Positions 8,650 through 14,607 of a stretch of 64,000 bases of DNA are shown piece after piece. How positions within the stretch are numbered: position 1 is the stretch's first letter; each line of letters opens with the position of its first letter. The notes beneath the pieces are model-generated. The model was not told the DNA's origin. It saw only the letters and a list, made by a program, of their open reading frames with translations, and made no database searches. The translations under genes and the position numbers were made by a program. The stretch comes from Ga0077536 sp943370145 (GTDB lineage: Bacteria; Pseudomonadota; Gammaproteobacteria; Ga0077536), in NCBI GenBank assembly GCA_943370145.1, contig CALRPY020000009.1, positions 33,629 through 97,628 of the forward strand, given 5' to 3'.

Positions 8650-8847
8650 TCACGCGGCGGCGGCCGTCCGCCGCGTGCTCGCCAGCTGCCAGGCCTGTTC
8701 GTGCACGTAGAACGCAAGCGTGTTGACCGCCGGTTCGACGAGCGCGAGCAGACCGCCGACGACCGGGCTGCCGGTCACCGCCCACCCGACGCTGAACGCG
8801 ATGATGAAGTGCACGAGCGCGAAACTCATTGTTTTCCTGATCGCCAT
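8650..8847 (-). CDS. DUF2061 small membrane protein
   Basis: A 65-residue protein with two membrane segments. MAIRKTMSFALVHFIIAFSV and the following VGGLLALVEPAVNTLAFYVHE with a closing Glu-x-Ala-Trp match the small DUF2061 membrane proteins of proteobacteria, whose function is unknown. The ATG at 8847 follows GGAGGAAG on the minus strand and removes a basic 36-residue extension that an upstream ATG would add. An FNR-type palindrome lies about 100 bases upstream of the start, so oxygen-dependent expression is possible. Confidence 0.8.
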   Translation of the reverse strand: MAIRKTMSFALVHFIIAFSVGWAVTGSPVVGGLLALVEPAVNTLAFYVHEQAWQLASTRRTAAAA

Positions 8848-8946
8848 GTCGCTTCCTCCGCGAATTCCCGCATGCAGCATGGCCCGGCGGGCCGCCGCAC
8901 GGAAATTCCGATTGCTTATCGCGACGATAGGCGCCGGCGATGGGCG

Positions 8947-8964
8947 CTTTGACATAGATCAAAG
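8947..8964. promoter_or_regulatory. FNR/Anr-type binding palindrome
   Basis: CTTTGACATAGATCAAAG has perfect 6-bp arms and contains TTGAC-N4-ATCAA, very close to the FNR consensus TTGAT-N4-ATCAA and the typical Anr box. It sits in the gap between the divergent DUF2061 gene and the rightward methyltransferase. On the plus strand a TAATGT -10-like hexamer at 8985-8990 would place the box near -41.5, the activating position. On the minus strand GATAAG (8920-8915) could serve the DUF2061 gene. Confidence 0.6.
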
Positions 8965-8996
8965 CCTGCAGATACCCACACGCGTAATGTCCGTCT

Positions 8997-9062
8997 CGCA
9001 CATTCCCAAGTTAGCTTTGCGCGCATGCGTAGGCCTCGACCACAAGTCGGGGCCTTTTTTTT
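8997..9062 (+). ncRNA. Candidate small RNA downstream of the FNR-type box
   Basis: This is an inferred transcript of about 66 nt. The 5' end is predicted from the TAATGT hexamer at 8985-8990 and the FNR-type box at 8947-8964; the 3' end is the intrinsic terminator at 9032-9062. No open reading frame is present between the predicted start and the terminator. The terminator is strong evidence that some transcript ends here, but the start site and oxygen control are guesses from spacing. Confidence 0.35.
9032..9062 (+). terminator. Intrinsic terminator with eight-T tail
   Basis: The stem GGCCTCGAC/GTCGGGGCC (9032-9040 and 9046-9054, one G-U pair, loop CACAA) is followed directly by TTTTTTTT (9055-9062). 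It is the best classical terminator in the window. No protein gene ends just before it on this strand; the closest upstream gene on the plus strand ends at 8597. Confidence 0.85.
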
Positions 9063-9071
9063 GGGTGAACC

Positions 9072-9255
9072 GTGGATCTTCGCCTCGCCCGTTCCGGGAG
9101 AGGCCGGCCGCGCTGTGCAAGCGGGCGGGTGAGGGTCGCTTCCGATTGGCACAGCGCCAGCGCATGCCTCCCTCACCCGCCGCCTTCGGCGTCGACCTCT
9201 CCCGGAACGGGAGAGGTGAACCGGCGCAGCGCGGGCGAGGGCGCCCGTCCGCCGG
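9072..9255. repeat. REP-like units in inverted arrangement
   Basis: Left unit (about 9076-9136): CTTCGCCTCGCCCGTTCC then GGGAGAGGCCGGCCGC and GGGTGAGGGTC. Right unit (about 9168-9220) is in the opposite orientation: CCTCACCCGCCGCC, TTCGGCGTCGACCTCTCCC and GGAACGGGAGAGGTGAA. Opposed units separated by a short linker resemble BIME-type REP clusters. Apart from these, the terminator and the FNR-type box, the gap 8848-9329 shows nothing else. Confidence 0.75.
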
Positions 9256-9329
9256 CACTGCGTCAGTGTGCCTCGCGAAATTGCGTTATCCTCGGCGCCC
9301 CTGCATGGCGTGACGAAACAGGAGCGTAC

Positions 9330-10064
9330 GTGGTGTCCGCAGCCGCCCTCAGCATCGCAATTGAACCCATCGAACAAACCTGCGCCGAACGGAGCGTCAT
9401 CGAACGCCTGCTCGCGCTGGACGGCAAGCGCATCCTCGAGCTTGGCTGCGGCCGTGCGGATCTGACGCGCCTGCTGGCGCAGGGCGGGCCCGGGCGCCAC
9501 ATCACCGCGCTCGAGGTCGACGAGATCCAGCACGCGAAGAATCTGCAGATACGGGATTTGCCCAATGTGCGCTTCGAACTCGGTGGCGCGCAGGCGATCC
9601 CCGCCGGCGACGCCAGTTTCGACGTCGTCTTCATGTTCAAGTCGCTGCATCATGTGCCCGTCGCGCTGATGGCGGATGGCTTGCGCGAGATCGCGCGCGT
9701 GCTGGCGCCGGGTGGCCATGCCTACCTGTCCGAGCCGATTTTCGCCGGCGAATTCAACGAAATCCTGCGCCTCTTCCATGACGAGCAGCGCGTTCGCCAG
9801 GCCGCGTTCGACGCCATCGCGGCGGCGGTGGGGGCCGGCCTTTTCGAGTCGGTCGAACAGGTGTTCTTCAAGGCGCCCGTCATGTTTCCCGATTTCGCCG
9901 CGTTCGAGCGCCAGGTGATCGGTGTCACGCATACGCGGCACGTGCTGGGCCCGGCGCTGCTCGACGAAGTGAGACGGCGCTTCATGGCGCATGCGGGACC
10001 CGACGGCGTACGCTTCGCGCAGCCGATGCGCGTGAACCTGCTGCGCAGGCCTGCGCTCGCTTGA
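9330..10064 (+). CDS. Class I SAM-dependent methyltransferase
   Basis: A protein of about 244 residues with the Rossmann-type SAM fold: ILELGCGRADLTRLL (motif I), ITALEVDEIQ (motif II, acidic residue for ribose), FELGGAQAIPAGDASFDVV (motifs III-IV) and RVLAPGGHAYLSEP. The layout is that of UbiE/Methyltransf_11 type enzymes; the substrate is unknown. The start is one of two adjacent GTG codons (9330 or 9333), both well spaced from GGAG at 9321-9324. The stop overlaps the TTG start of the nuclease gene (TTGA), so the two are translationally coupled. Confidence 0.82.
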   Translation: MVSAAALSIAIEPIEQTCAERSVIERLLALDGKRILELGCGRADLTRLLAQGGPGRHITALEVDEIQHAKNLQIRDLPNVRFELGGAQAIPAGDASFDVVFMFKSLHHVPVALMADGLREIARVLAPGGHAYLSEPIFAGEFNEILRLFHDEQRVRQAAFDAIAAAVGAGLFESVEQVFFKAPVMFPDFAAFERQVIGVTHTRHVLGPALLDEVRRRFMAHAGPDGVRFAQPMRVNLLRRPALA

Positions 10065-10582
10065 AGCGCGCGAACGCCTGGGCGCCGCCGGCCTGCTGGC
10101 TTGCGCTCCTGCTGTGGGCCTGCGCCGCGACCGCGGCGGACGGATGGATCTCCGGGCGTGTGGTCTCGGTGACCGACGGCGATACCGCCGTGGTGGAGAC
10201 CACGAACGGGCGCAGCCTTCGGGTCCGCTTCTACGGCGTCGATGCGCCCGAGCACGAGAATCGCGACTGGCCCGCCCAGCCCCACAGCGCCGCCGCGCAT
10301 CGCTTCATGCGCGGCCTCATCGCGGACCGGCCGGTAGCCGTGCGCCTGACCGGCGACCGGACGCACGGCCGTGAAGTGGGCGAGGTGTTCGTGGACGGAC
10401 GATCGGCCAGCCGCGAACTGCTGCGAGCGGGTCTCGGCTGGTGGAATCGCAAGTACGCGGCGAAGGATTCCGATCTCGCGCGGCTGCACGAGACCGCGCG
10501 CGCCGCCCGCATCGGTCTATGGCGCGATGCCCGCCCGGTGCCGCCGTGGGTGCACCGCGCACGCCATCGCGCCAGTCGCTGA
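10061..10582 (+). CDS. Secreted thermonuclease (SNase-like) domain protein
   Basis: A 173-residue protein with a signal peptide (hydrophobic residues 12-26, cleavage after ATAA). The SNase fold is shown by GRVVSVTDGDTAVV (substrate and Ca2+-binding Asp), VRFYGVDAPEHE (catalytic Arg in the VR(F/L) strand and Asp), and the ELLRAGLGWWNRKYA helix. Such enzymes cut DNA and RNA outside the cytoplasm. The expected second catalytic Arg lies in the loop GDRTHGREVGEVFVDG. The TTG start at 10061 overlaps the previous stop by four bases. Confidence 0.85.
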   Translation: MKRANAWAPPACWLALLLWACAATAADGWISGRVVSVTDGDTAVVETTNGRSLRVRFYGVDAPEHENRDWPAQPHSAAAHRFMRGLIADRPVAVRLTGDRTHGREVGEVFVDGRSASRELLRAGLGWWNRKYAAKDSDLARLHETARAARIGLWRDARPVPPWVHRARHRASR

Positions 10583-10607
10583 AAGACGATTAATCAAGGA
10601 GATTGAA

Positions 10608-10892
10608 ATGCGCAAAACGACGCTGTCGATATTCGTCATGCTGCTGCTCGCGGCGGCCGGCTGCTCGGAAGAACAGCAGAACAGGCTCGCCCGGCTGGGC
10701 GTGACCTGGCTGGAAGGGGATTATCGCGTCACCTATGCGGATGGCGAGCACGCCAGGAGCTGGGACGTGCTGGACGGCAAGGTGACCAGCGACCCGGACC
10801 GCGGGTACTACTACTTCTGGGCGACGATCAACGGCGAGAAGCTGTACGTGCAGACGCCCATTGCCCGCACCTATATCGAGGAACTGCCGTAA
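10608..10892 (+). CDS. Small lipoprotein of unknown function
   Basis: A 94-residue protein with a lipoprotein signal: MRKTTLSIFVMLLLAAAGCS places the lipidated Cys at position 19 after LAAAG. The mature part is short and rich in aromatic residues (DRGYYYFWATINGEKLYVQT), suggesting a small beta-rich periplasmic domain. I do not recognise the family. The ATG follows AAGGAGA (10597-10603). It lies 25 bases after the nuclease gene and ends at the hairpin before the convergent cytochrome gene. Confidence 0.75.
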   Translation: MRKTTLSIFVMLLLAAAGCSEEQQNRLARLGVTWLEGDYRVTYADGEHARSWDVLDGKVTSDPDRGYYYFWATINGEKLYVQTPIARTYIEELP

Positions 10893-10898
10893 GCAAAG

Positions 10899-10922
10899 GC
10901 GAGAGGCCGTGAGGCCTCTCGC
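10899..10922. terminator. Bidirectional hairpin between convergent genes
   Basis: A perfect 10-bp stem GCGAGAGGCC/GGCCTCTCGC with a GTGA loop lies between the lipoprotein stop and the stop of the leftward cytochrome gene. The minus-strand side is followed by TTTGCTT, a weak T tract, so it may terminate the leftward transcript; the plus side lacks a T run. Confidence 0.7.
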
Positions 10923-10931
10923 GCGTTGCGT

Positions 10932-11348
10932 TTACTTCGCCTGGATGGACTGCAGGTAGACGACGGTCTCGACGAGCCGGCCACGCAACTCGGTCTCACC
11001 ACCAATGCCCTTGTCTTTCATCTCCTGGCCCCACATCGGCATGTCGGTGGTGCCGTGCGCGGTCAGCATGCTGCGACCGTCGATCGACTCGTAGACCTTG
11101 CCGAATGGGAACTCGCCGTTGTTGTTCTTGGCGAGCATCGTCAGGTCTGACGGTTTGGTCGTCATCAGGTTCGCGAAGGGGCCATCGCCCTTGCCACCGC
11201 TGCCGTGGCACACGGCGCAGTACTGATCGAACCGCGTCTTGCCGGCGCTGACGACCGCATCGTCAGCCGCCTGCACGGATATTGCCGCCAACGCGGAGAG
11301 TGCCGCGACGCCAATCCCTGCCGCTCTGACCCATTTGGAATTTTTCAC
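10932..11348 (-). CDS. Secreted mono-haem cytochrome c
   Basis: A 138-residue exported class I cytochrome c. The signal peptide covers about residues 1-28 (ending AAISVQA), the haem motif CAVCH is at 44-48, and the likely axial Met is in GTTDMPMWG. Segments KPSDLTMLA and IDGRSMLTAHG match the cytochrome at 2373-2807, so the two are paralogues. It probably carries electrons for a periplasmic dehydrogenase or oxidase. The start codon is GTG at 11348, supported by the near-perfect ribosome site AAGGAGGT five bases upstream on the minus strand. Confidence 0.88.
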   Translation of the reverse strand: MKNSKWVRAAGIGVAALSALAAISVQAADDAVVSAGKTRFDQYCAVCHGSGGKGDGPFANLMTTKPSDLTMLAKNNNGEFPFGKVYESIDGRSMLTAHGTTDMPMWGQEMKDKGIGGETELRGRLVETVVYLQSIQAK

Positions 11349-11430
11349 CCTGGACCTCCTTACTTGCGTTCACTCATCAACATCTGCATTCGCCGCGGTT
11401 GCGGCGCCGCATTCCTGATTCCTTGCAGTT

Positions 11431-11919
11431 CTAGACGGGCTCGTTGGCCTGCTGTCCCGCATGGTAAGTGGTATAGACCACGATTGGCACGTTGAGGGAG
11501 CCCAGGTGCTGCTCGACCAGCGGCTTCACTTCTTCCCATGCCAGCCCGCCGACGCCGGTCGCCAGGCGCGGCAATGCGATGCTCGTGAAATGTTCCGCCA
11601 GCGCGAGCTTGTGCAGCTCACGCAACGCGTGGCCCACGTTGTGGGTGGTGGCCTTGCCGGGCTTCGATCCGTGCTCGTAGGCGGCATCCTGGGTGAAGAG
11701 ATTGACGATGCGCTTGCCCGATGCGCCCATCCAGGACCATACCTCGCCTGCCTTCGGGTGCTGGGTCTGGCAGTAGTGACGAAAATCCTTGTACAGGGCC
11801 GGCCACTGTTCACGCAGCTGCAGCGCGAGCCCCTGATGGAAGGAATCGTTCGGCGCAACGCCGTGCGCGATCACCTGGGCATTGGTAAGAAGAATGTCAC
11901 CGGAAACTTCGTGGAGCAT
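11431..11919 (-). CDS. Macro-domain protein (ADP-ribose binding/hydrolase-like)
   Basis: A 162-residue single-domain protein. MLHEVSGDILLTNAQVIAHG carries the macro-domain start (GDI with Asp for the adenine, followed by the Asn/His-containing strand), and ALPRLATGVGGLAWEEVKPL is the glycine-rich phosphate-binding loop of Poa1p/ALC1-like macro domains. Members bind ADP-ribose and some remove it from proteins or DNA. No DarT-like or other ADP-ribosyltransferase gene is adjacent, so a toxin-antitoxin role is not supported here. The ATG at 11919 follows AAGGA; a longer frame to 12174 reads into palindrome pair B and is rejected. Confidence 0.8.
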   Translation of the reverse strand: MLHEVSGDILLTNAQVIAHGVAPNDSFHQGLALQLREQWPALYKDFRHYCQTQHPKAGEVWSWMGASGKRIVNLFTQDAAYEHGSKPGKATTHNVGHALRELHKLALAEHFTSIALPRLATGVGGLAWEEVKPLVEQHLGSLNVPIVVYTTYHAGQQANEPV

Positions 11920-12136
11920 ACTGCGGAATCCTTGGCTCGGTTGAACTGAAATTCGTAAGTCCAAGGTAACAAACCGGGATTGAGAGTTATTGCGCCGGCT
12001 CAAGTCCGGGGCTGTTGTGGGCGGATGGGTTGTGCTGGTGCCGGCGCGGCGCATCGGGCTTCCTGCGTCAGCCCAACCTGCGCGCGCTGGCTGGCGTGCG
12101 TCGTTGCCGGCGGGCTTTGGGATAGCCATGGAGCGG

Positions 12137-12218
12137 CGAAAAGGTGTCAGATTTGAAATCTGACAAGCGGGCACGGGGGAGAAAAGGTGTCAGATTTGAA
12201 ATCTGACACCTTTTCTCC
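12137..12218. repeat. Pair of ~40-bp palindromes (pair B), one incomplete
   Basis: The second copy (12178-12218) is a perfect 41-bp palindrome with half-site GGAGAAAAGGTGTCAGATTT around a central G. The first (12137-12165) has the full left arm but its right arm stops after TGACA, so it looks truncated. The sequence right of the intact copy (AGCACCGCCCGCGACAGTTG, continuing GCGC) is the reverse complement of the sequence left of the copy at 6191, apart from one base. The rest of the 474-base gap 11920-12393 holds only these repeats and the REP-like unit at its end. Confidence 0.9.
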
Positions 12219-12310
12219 AGCACCGCCCGCGACAGTTGGCGCAGGAAGCCCAACGCGCGATGGCCGCTGTCGGCAACACATGGCACTTGCGCTGAATAAC
12301 AGTATCTACG

Positions 12311-12393
12311 ATCTCTTCACCTCTCTCGCCCCGGGAGAGGTCGACGCCGAAGGCGGCGGGTGAGGGGCGTTTCGGATTGGCGCAGCGCCGGCC
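12311..12393. repeat. REP-like repeat unit
   Basis: One unit, CACCTCTCTCGCCCCGGGAG then AGGTCGACGCCGAAGGCGGC and GGGTGAGGGGCG, ending in GATTGGCGCAGCGCCGGC. It abuts the stop codon of the leftward ccmI gene and may stabilise or end that transcript. Confidence 0.7.
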
Positions 12394-13620
12394 CTAGGGC
12401 AGAACCTGGTCGATGCGGATCTCCACGGTGCGCGCGCCACCGACCGGCACCGGGCCGGCACGTCCCTCGAGGTCGCCACTCGCAGCCATGGCCTGGCCGC
12501 CCTGGCTGATCCGCGCGATGACCTCGACCTCGCTGGCCGAACTCAGCTTCGCGGCGGGCGACATCGCCATGCTGTCGTCGAGCCGGACCTTCAGGGGGAA
12601 ACCGGTCGGCGGCAGCCGCTGCACCGCCAGCGGCATCGGCATGCCGGCGGGATTCCTCGCCAGCACGAACAGCATCGCGTCCTTGCCGATGCGGGCGGCC
12701 AATGCAGGGTCCAGTGCGACCTCCACGTCGAGGCTGGCACCGTCGACCGCGGCCGGCGGCGTCGCCGGCACAGCTTCGCTGACGGCCGGTGCAGGGGTGG
12801 CCTCACCACCCGCGGGCTTGCCGTCCAGTGCGGCGAGCTGCTGGTCGAGCTCGTCGGTGGGCTGGTGCGCTTCGACGCTTGCGGCCCGCGCCCGCTGCAG
12901 GTACTCGCGCGCCTTCGGCAGGTCGTTCGCCTCCTGGGCCGCAAGCCCGGCGAGCCACAAGGCCGTGATGTGCCCGGGCTCGGCGGCGAGCGCGCGCTCG
13001 ACCAGTTCCAGCGGACGGCCGGCCATGCGGCCGCCGTTCATCATCGCCAGCGCATCCGCGTACTGCACGAGCACGTCGGCGCGGTCGCCGGTGATTTTGA
13101 TCACGGCGGCGTACTGGTCGACGGCCTGTCCGTACTGCTCGGTGGCCATCATCACGCGCGCCATCCACATGCGCGCCTCGGGGTCCTCGGGGTTCTGGTC
13201 GATGCGCTGCTGCAGCTGTTCGACCATCTGCGCCATCGACATGCGCTCGTGCGGCGCAGTGCCCGGCGGCGCGGGGTTCAGCATGTCCGGCGAACCGACG
13301 GTGAAATACAGCGGCAGGGCGATCGCCGGCAGCAGCACGCACAGGGCGACGAAGGCGGTGCGGCGGGCGCGGGCGGACAGCGGCGCCGGCGCTGCGGCCG
13401 GCAGTTCGTGCAGCGCGCTGCGCGCCAGCTCCTCGGCGACGGCGTCGGCCTGCGCGGCGGCCAGCGTGCCGTGGTCGAGGTCCCGCGCCATTTCCTGCGT
13501 GCGCCGGGCGTAGATCGCCTGCGCGGACTCGTCCGGGGTGGCGCGCAGCCGGCGTGCGCTCGCGGCGACGTACAGGATGGTGCCGCCGAGCAGCACCGTC
13601 GTGATGATCCAGAAAGTCAT
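12394..13620 (-). CDS. ccmI: Cytochrome c biogenesis protein CcmI
   Basis: A 408-residue protein. The N-terminal part has two membrane segments (about 2-22 and 88-108) enclosing a basic cytoplasmic loop, followed by a periplasmic TPR region (PEDPEARMWMARVMMATEQY, DRADVLVQYADALAMMNGGR, EPGHITALWLAGLAAQEAND) that in the family binds the C-terminus of apocytochrome c. The C-terminal domain after residue 290 is a beta-rich CcmI-specific extension. CcmI and CcmH form the haem ligation complex with CcmF. The start overlaps the ccmH stop (ATGA), and it is the last gene of the operon. Confidence 0.92.
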   Translation of the reverse strand: MTFWIITTVLLGGTILYVAASARRLRATPDESAQAIYARRTQEMARDLDHGTLAAAQADAVAEELARSALHELPAAAPAPLSARARRTAFVALCVLLPAIALPLYFTVGSPDMLNPAPPGTAPHERMSMAQMVEQLQQRIDQNPEDPEARMWMARVMMATEQYGQAVDQYAAVIKITGDRADVLVQYADALAMMNGGRMAGRPLELVERALAAEPGHITALWLAGLAAQEANDLPKAREYLQRARAASVEAHQPTDELDQQLAALDGKPAGGEATPAPAVSEAVPATPPAAVDGASLDVEVALDPALAARIGKDAMLFVLARNPAGMPMPLAVQRLPPTGFPLKVRLDDSMAMSPAAKLSSASEVEVIARISQGGQAMAASGDLEGRAGPVPVGGARTVEIRIDQVLP

Positions 13621-14075
13621 GATTCCTCGTTGCGCGAGCGCGTGAGCGCGGCGATGGCGGCGGCTTCGTCCGGGCCCGGCGTGGTCGCTGGCGCCCTGGC
13701 GCGGCCGATGCGCCACCAGACGACGCCCGCGCCCAGCAGCAGCAGCACCGGGCCGAACCACAGCAGGGAGGTGGTGCCGGAGACGGGTGGGCGGTAGAGC
13801 ACGAAATCCCCGTAGCGTTCGACGAGGAAGCCGACGATTTCCTCGTCGGTCCGGCCCTCGTTCAGCATACGGTAGACCTCGTCGCGCAGGTCCTGCGCGA
13901 GATCGGCATGCGAATCCGCCAGGGACTGGTTCTGGCAGACGAGGCAGCGCAACTCCGCCGCCAGCTTCTGGTAGCGCTGCTCGGTTGCGGCGTCCTTGAA
14001 CTCGAAGGGCGTGTCGGCGGCCTGCGCCTGGCCGAGCGCGAGCGCCAGCAGCAGCGCGGGCAGGGCGCGGCTCAT
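13617..14075 (-). CDS. ccmH: Cytochrome c biogenesis thioredoxin-like protein CcmH
   Basis: A 152-residue membrane-anchored protein with a signal peptide (1-20), the redox motif LRCLVCQNQSLADS with Cys44 and Cys47, and a C-terminal membrane helix (about 104-125). CcmH keeps apocytochrome haem-binding cysteines reduced and works with CcmG and CcmI. The length matches the short CcmH form, with the TPR half encoded separately as CcmI. Four-base ATGA overlaps join it to ccmG and ccmI. Confidence 0.95.
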   Translation of the reverse strand: MSRALPALLLALALGQAQAADTPFEFKDAATEQRYQKLAAELRCLVCQNQSLADSHADLAQDLRDEVYRMLNEGRTDEEIVGFLVERYGDFVLYRPPVSGTTSLLWFGPVLLLLGAGVVWWRIGRARAPATTPGPDEAAAIAALTRSRNEES

Positions 14076-14602
14076 GGCCTGGCCTGCGCGAGCCGCGCGA
14101 GCAGGGGCTTGATTTCCTGCTGCCAGACTTCGGGCGTCAGCGGCCCCACCTGCTTGTAGCGGATGACGCCGGCGGCGTCGATCACGAAGGTCTCCGGCAC
14201 GCCGTAGACACCGAGATCGAGGCCCAGCTTGCCCTCCGGGTCGAAGATGGAATCGCGGTAGGGGTCGCCGTGGGATTTCAGCCAGGCTGCGGCGTCCTCG
14301 CGGGTGTCCTTGTAGTTCAGGCCGATGATTTCCACCTGTTCGCGCCGCGCGATGTCCACCAGCAGCGGATGCTCGATGCGGCAGGCGCTGCACCACGACG
14401 CCCACACGTTGAGCAGCAGCGGGCGGCCCAGCAGGTCCTTGCGGGCGATCTGCGCGGCCGGGTCCGCAAGGCGGGTCAGCGCGAACTCGGGCGCCGGCTT
14501 GTCGATCAGCGGCGAGGGCACATAGCGCGGGTCGAGCTTCAGGCCGACCGCGAGCACCACGACCAGCACGATGAAAATCGCGAGCGGGACGATGAAACGC
14601 AT
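14072..14602 (-). CDS. ccmG: Thiol:disulfide interchange protein CcmG/DsbE
   Basis: A 176-residue inner-membrane thioredoxin. One N-terminal anchor helix (residues 3-23) precedes a thioredoxin domain with WASWCSACR (Cys71 and Cys74) and the cis-proline segment GVYGVPETFVID. CcmG reduces CcmH or apocytochrome c during haem attachment. The active site is WCSAC rather than the WCPTC or WCxxC found in Escherichia coli, within the family's range. Start and stop overlap neighbours as elsewhere in the operon. Confidence 0.95.
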   Translation of the reverse strand: MRFIVPLAIFIVLVVVLAVGLKLDPRYVPSPLIDKPAPEFALTRLADPAAQIARKDLLGRPLLLNVWASWCSACRIEHPLLVDIARREQVEIIGLNYKDTREDAAAWLKSHGDPYRDSIFDPEGKLGLDLGVYGVPETFVIDAAGVIRYKQVGPLTPEVWQQEIKPLLARLAQARP

Positions 14603-14607
14603 GGCGC

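Noticed and set aside
11431..11919. Macro-domain gene as half of a DarTG-like toxin-antitoxin pair
   Set aside because: No ADP-ribosyltransferase-like gene is adjacent on either side.
12068..12286. Short minus-strand ORF across palindrome pair B
   Set aside because: Its sequence is the translated palindrome (the same residue string occurs at the other palindrome loci), so it is not a gene.
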